From Tissierellia bacterium (lineage in GTDB: Bacteria; Bacillota; Clostridia; Peptostreptococcales; Acidaminobacteraceae): DNA of 64,000 bases. Both the position numbers and the translations under genes were made by a program. The stretch covers positions 1 through 64,000 of the forward strand of contig JAAYOV010000027.1 in NCBI GenBank assembly GCA_012520095.1, given 5' to 3'. Under the pieces are notes generated by a model, which did not search any database, was not told the DNA's origin, and saw only the letters and a program-made list of their open reading frames with translations. The stretch's first letter is position 1. Each line of letters starts with the position of its first letter. This document shows, piece after piece, positions 59,231 through 64,000 of this stretch.

Positions 59231-60154
59231 TTAATTATCTTTTTGTGTAAACTCTCGCATCTTTTCGCGGAGCATTTCATCGGATAGGGGGGCAACCTCT
59301 TCTATCTCTGATTCGTCTAAAGAGAATTGCTGTACTTCCTGCGGCATCAGTTCCTCTTGCGCTGAGTCCTCGTCCACTTCAATGGCAGGTTGATGGATGA
59401 CGACGGTATCCTCTGAAGATACTTCCGACTCCTCTATGGGGATTTGCGATAGAATGGTCGTTGCTTGTTCATCCGGGAGATCTTCCGGAAGATAAATCGT
59501 CTGCTCAAGTACGGAGATCTCTTCATCGTCGAGGGTGAAGCCCGCTGTTTCCGGAGGAATCGTCGGGTCTTCTTCAATCCCTGCATATGGCAGAAACGAG
59601 CCTTTTTTTTCTTCTTGAGCGATGAGCATTCTCCCTGTGTAAATCCGGTTGTCAAAGTCGGCAAAGGCGAGCTCAAAATCTCGTGCATCCATATTTCTGG
59701 CGCGGAACTTCATTTCTTTGAGAGTGTTTTGCTGATCAAAGAAAGTCAGTGTCAGGCTGTAATTGTTGACTTTAAACAGACGATTAAAAAGAAAGGTCAG
59801 AAACCGTAGAAAGAGGTTGGAGTCCTTCAGGGAACTGTCAAAGTCAAATGAGACGATCTTTTCATAAGGGATGACGAGTGCATCTTCGAGAGCTCCGGTA
59901 TTTCTGATCTGTGTGCTCATGCGAACGATCGAGTCAGGGGATATGACCAGATTGCTCGGATCCAAAAAAATCGTGTTGTTTCGGTTCGCATAAGGCATAG
60001 ATGCATCGGAGACATTTCTCAACCCATTCCAGATAAAACGATCTTTTGTTTTTACCAATCGGGCAAAACGTTTGCCAGAGACGATCATAAAGATATAATA
60101 TAGGAGTATCATAACTCCGAAAATGGCCATTATGCTTAAAACTATCCGTGACAT
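59231..60154 (-). CDS. Membrane-anchored protein with acidic C-terminal tail, unknown function
   Basis: No family is recognised. ATG 60154 is the start because GGAGG lies 4 nt upstream. The 307 residues begin with one membrane helix (about 4-27). A predicted beta-rich domain follows (about 35-175, with 'LDPSNLVISPDSIVRMS' and 'SFDFDSSLKDSN', resembling a PH-like or DUF-type fold). The last 115 residues are very acidic and Ser/Thr/Pro-containing, likely disordered, with several 'EEIS/ESEV' clusters. The orientation of the tail is probably cytosolic. Such tails can be phosphorylated by PASTA kinases, but that is speculation. Monocistronic. Confidence 0.72.
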   Translation of the reverse strand: MSRIVLSIMAIFGVMILLYYIFMIVSGKRFARLVKTKDRFIWNGLRNVSDASMPYANRNNTIFLDPSNLVISPDSIVRMSTQIRNTGALEDALVIPYEKIVSFDFDSSLKDSNLFLRFLTFLFNRLFKVNNYSLTLTFFDQQNTLKEMKFRARNMDARDFELAFADFDNRIYTGRMLIAQEEKKGSFLPYAGIEEDPTIPPETAGFTLDDEEISVLEQTIYLPEDLPDEQATTILSQIPIEESEVSSEDTVVIHQPAIEVDEDSAQEELMPQEVQQFSLDESEIEEVAPLSDEMLREKMREFTQKDN

Positions 60155-60190
60155 GTGTCCTCCTTCATTCAACGCTCAGTATATCACAGA

Positions 60191-60219
60191 TTGAATGAGA
60201 GAGTATACCCGTTTATTAT
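60191..60219 (+). promoter_or_regulatory. Promoter for ruvA
   Basis: TTGAAT (60191-60196), 17-bp spacer, TATTAT (60214-60219), 40 bp upstream of the ruvA ATG. No LexA/SOS box was recognised. Confidence 0.6.
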
Positions 60220-60258
60220 CTAAAATGATTCATCATATTTTAAAATGAAAGGTACCAA

Positions 60259-60852
60259 ATGATTGCTTTTATCAGAGGAGAAGTGGCGTCCGTAGAGGTG
60301 GACCATCTCATTGTCGATCACCAAGACATCGGCTACAAGATCTTTCTAAACGCCCGGGATCTGGGGAGTGTCGAAATAGGAGAAACGCTCAAACTCTTTA
60401 CGGAGATGATTGTGCGCGAAGACGAATTATCTCTTTATGGTTTTATTGAGGCGAAGGAGCGCGCTCTCTTTAATCGACTTCGATCCGTGACAACCATAGG
60501 AGCAAAGACGGCTTTGGGGATTCTCAGCGTACTGAACGCTAATGAGCTTATCGAACTCATTATTAATGAAAAGGCTGATCTTCTTACTCGAGTGCCGGGC
60601 ATAGGAAAGAAGACAGCGGCACGGCTGATATTGGAGCTTCGCGACCCGTTCTTTAAAGAATACGGCGCGGTTGAAATTGCGCAAGAGCAGTTGCCGAAAG
60701 AAGCTTTTGGAAAAGATCTGGAGCTGCGTGAGGCTCTTCTATCGTTGGGGTATTCATCCGCAGAGATCGTTAAACTCATGAAAGACCTGGATTTCAGTCT
60801 CTCTATTGAGGAATTGATTCGCATGAGTCTATCGAAACTGGCGAGGTGGTAA
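60259..60852 (+). CDS. ruvA: Holliday junction branch migration protein RuvA
   Basis: Binds four-way junctions and loads RuvB. The 197 residues have the N-terminal OB domain ('MIAFIRGEV', 'SLYGF' near 61) and helix-hairpin-helix motifs ('[16 protein letters not shown]' near 76 and '[16 protein letters not shown]' near 112). A flexible linker leads to the C-terminal RuvB-contact domain ('[17 protein letters not shown]'). The stop overlaps the ruvB start as TAATG. Confidence 0.95.
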   Translation: MIAFIRGEVASVEVDHLIVDHQDIGYKIFLNARDLGSVEIGETLKLFTEMIVREDELSLYGFIEAKERALFNRLRSVTTIGAKTALGILSVLNANELIELIINEKADLLTRVPGIGKKTAARLILELRDPFFKEYGAVEIAQEQLPKEAFGKDLELREALLSLGYSSAEIVKLMKDLDFSLSIEELIRMSLSKLARW

Positions 60853-61878
60853 TGGATAAAAGAATAGTCTCTCCCGGTATCGCGCCGGAAGATCAAAAGG
60901 AAATGAGCCTTCGACCGGAGTCACTGCATGATTATGTAGGCCAAACCGGAAATATCGATCAACTGCGCATCTTCATTGAAGCTGCAAAACTTAGAAACGC
61001 CTCTCTTGACCATGTTCTATTATACGGTCCTCCAGGGCTTGGAAAGACGACACTTGCCGGAATTATCGCCAATGAAATGGGTGTCAATTTCAAAGTCACT
61101 TCAGGGCCGGCCATCGAGCGGCCGGGCGATCTTGCTGCCATTCTCTCCGGCCTACGCCCCGGCGACATCCTGTTTATCGATGAGATCCATCGGCTGAACC
61201 GTGTCGTAGAAGAAGTTCTATATCCTGCGCTCGAAGATTATGCACTGGATATCATGATCGGAAAGGGGCCTTCTGCCAGAAGCGTTCGGTTGGAGCTGGC
61301 GCCTTTTACGCTCATCGGCGCTACAACTAGAGCGGGGGATTTAAGCAGCCCTCTGAGAGACCGATTCGGAATCATACTCAGATTGGAGTTATATTCTCCG
61401 GAGGAGTTGGAACGCATTCTCTACCGATCGGCGAAAGTTCTGGAGGTCGATCTTCGCAAAGAGGCGGCCTCGGAAATAGCTAAGCGCTCAAGGGGAACGC
61501 CGCGCGTCGTCAACCGTTTGTTGCGCAGAGTCAGCGACTATGCTTTAGTGACCAACGAAGGGGTTATCGACTCCGGTCTTGCCGAGCATGCCTTGGAGCA
61601 GCTTGAAATCGATCCCCTCGGACTTGATCAGACGGATATCAAGCTCCTGCGCATCATGGCAGAGATGTTTGACGGAGGTCCTGTCGGAATTGAGACATTG
61701 GCAGCTTCTTCCGGGGAAGAAAGGGGGACTATCGAAGATGTCTACGAACCCTATCTGTTGCAGATCGGTTTTTTGAAGAGAACAGCCAGAGGCCGAGTTC
61801 TCCTTCCAAAAGCCTATGCACACTTGGGACTTCCGGCCCCGATGTCACAGGGTGTGTTTGACTTCTGCGAGGAGGAAG

Positions 61879-61892
<14 letters not shown>
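60852..61892 (+). CDS. ruvB: Holliday junction branch migration ATPase RuvB
   Basis: Hexameric AAA+ motor that drives branch migration. The 346 residues contain Walker A '[20 protein letters not shown]' near 58-77, Walker B 'LFIDEIHRL' near 108, and sensor/arginine finger '[15 protein letters not shown]' near 160-174. A winged helix forms the C-terminal domain ('[20 protein letters not shown]' near 308-327). ATG 60852 has a GAGGTGG SD and overlaps the ruvA stop by 1 nt. The end overlaps queA by 14 nt. Confidence 0.95.

Positions 61893-64000
<2,108 letters not shown>

Overview
The window reads as chromosomal core sequence of a low-to-moderate GC Bacillota, most likely a Clostridia/Tissierellia-type anaerobe that lives on amino acids. 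Support: dense operons with 1-4 nt stop/start overlaps, purine-rich Shine-Dalgarno (SD) sites, many TTG and GTG starts, a T-box leader, split glycine decarboxylase (gcvPA/gcvPB), indolepyruvate:ferredoxin oxidoreductase, a phosphotransbutyrylase-like enzyme, a CstA-type carrier and L-asparaginase. No phage, insertion sequence, CRISPR array or rRNA was seen. The species cannot be named from this sequence alone.

Layout. 1-1720: the 3' end of an AAA/DUF4143 ATPase gene, then about 750 bases without a large gene that hold a phased TGCACCCAA repeat, a promoter, a tryptophan T-box and a 22-codon leader ORF. 1721-6767: orphan trpB, rqcH (minus strand), and apbE with two small membrane-protein genes resembling a flavin/extracellular-electron-transfer module. 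6822-9230 (minus): an unknown gene, cstA and a CC/Se-motif protein. 9366-16029: gcvT-gcvH-gcvPA-gcvPB followed by a 2-hydroxyacid dehydrogenase, rlmN and a P-loop protein. 16031-16759 (minus): a SpoU methyltransferase.

16877-31792: a sixteen-gene run (alarmone synthetase, phosphoesterase, HAD, ROK kinase, yicC, gmk, priA, def, fmt, yugP-like peptidase, rsmB, prpC, prkC, rsgA, rpe, thiN). 31826-32020 (minus): rpmB. 32146-37604: an Asp23 protein, fakA, recG, rsmD, coaD and a coiled-coil protein. 37787-40366: a membrane pseudokinase-like protein (minus), a CDF transporter, and tRNA-Arg (minus). 40547-47259: radical SAM protein, nadK, TPR protein, ptb-like, iorA, iorB. 47310-50283 (minus): a lipoprotein, tRNA-Met/Lys/Cys, a YprB-type exonuclease and asparaginase. 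50345-53714: cysteine desulfurase, thiI and a GNAT-Tag fusion. 53783-56854 (minus): class A PBP. 56921-59181: hflX, yigZ and a CoA-binding protein. 59231-60154 (minus): an unknown membrane protein. 60259-64000: ruvA, ruvB, queA and tgt (cut by the window end).

How it fits together. Much of the window is housekeeping: translation start and tRNA modification (def, fmt, rsmB, rsgA, rlmN, thiI, queA, tgt), ribosome rescue (rqcH), recombination (recG, ruvAB, priA), cell-wall growth and its PASTA kinase/phosphatase control. The metabolic genes point to glycine and aromatic amino acid use: the glycine cleavage operon lacks a lipoamide dehydrogenase gene here, and iorAB next to a phosphate acyltransferase suggests ATP gain from arylpyruvates. 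The least explained items are the phased repeat, the T-box plus leader ORF, the pseudokinase-like receptor, the GNAT-Tag fusion, the PBP with an inserted peptidoglycan-binding-like segment, and the three-gene ApbE cluster. I did not find a clearly new multi-gene defence or secretion system.
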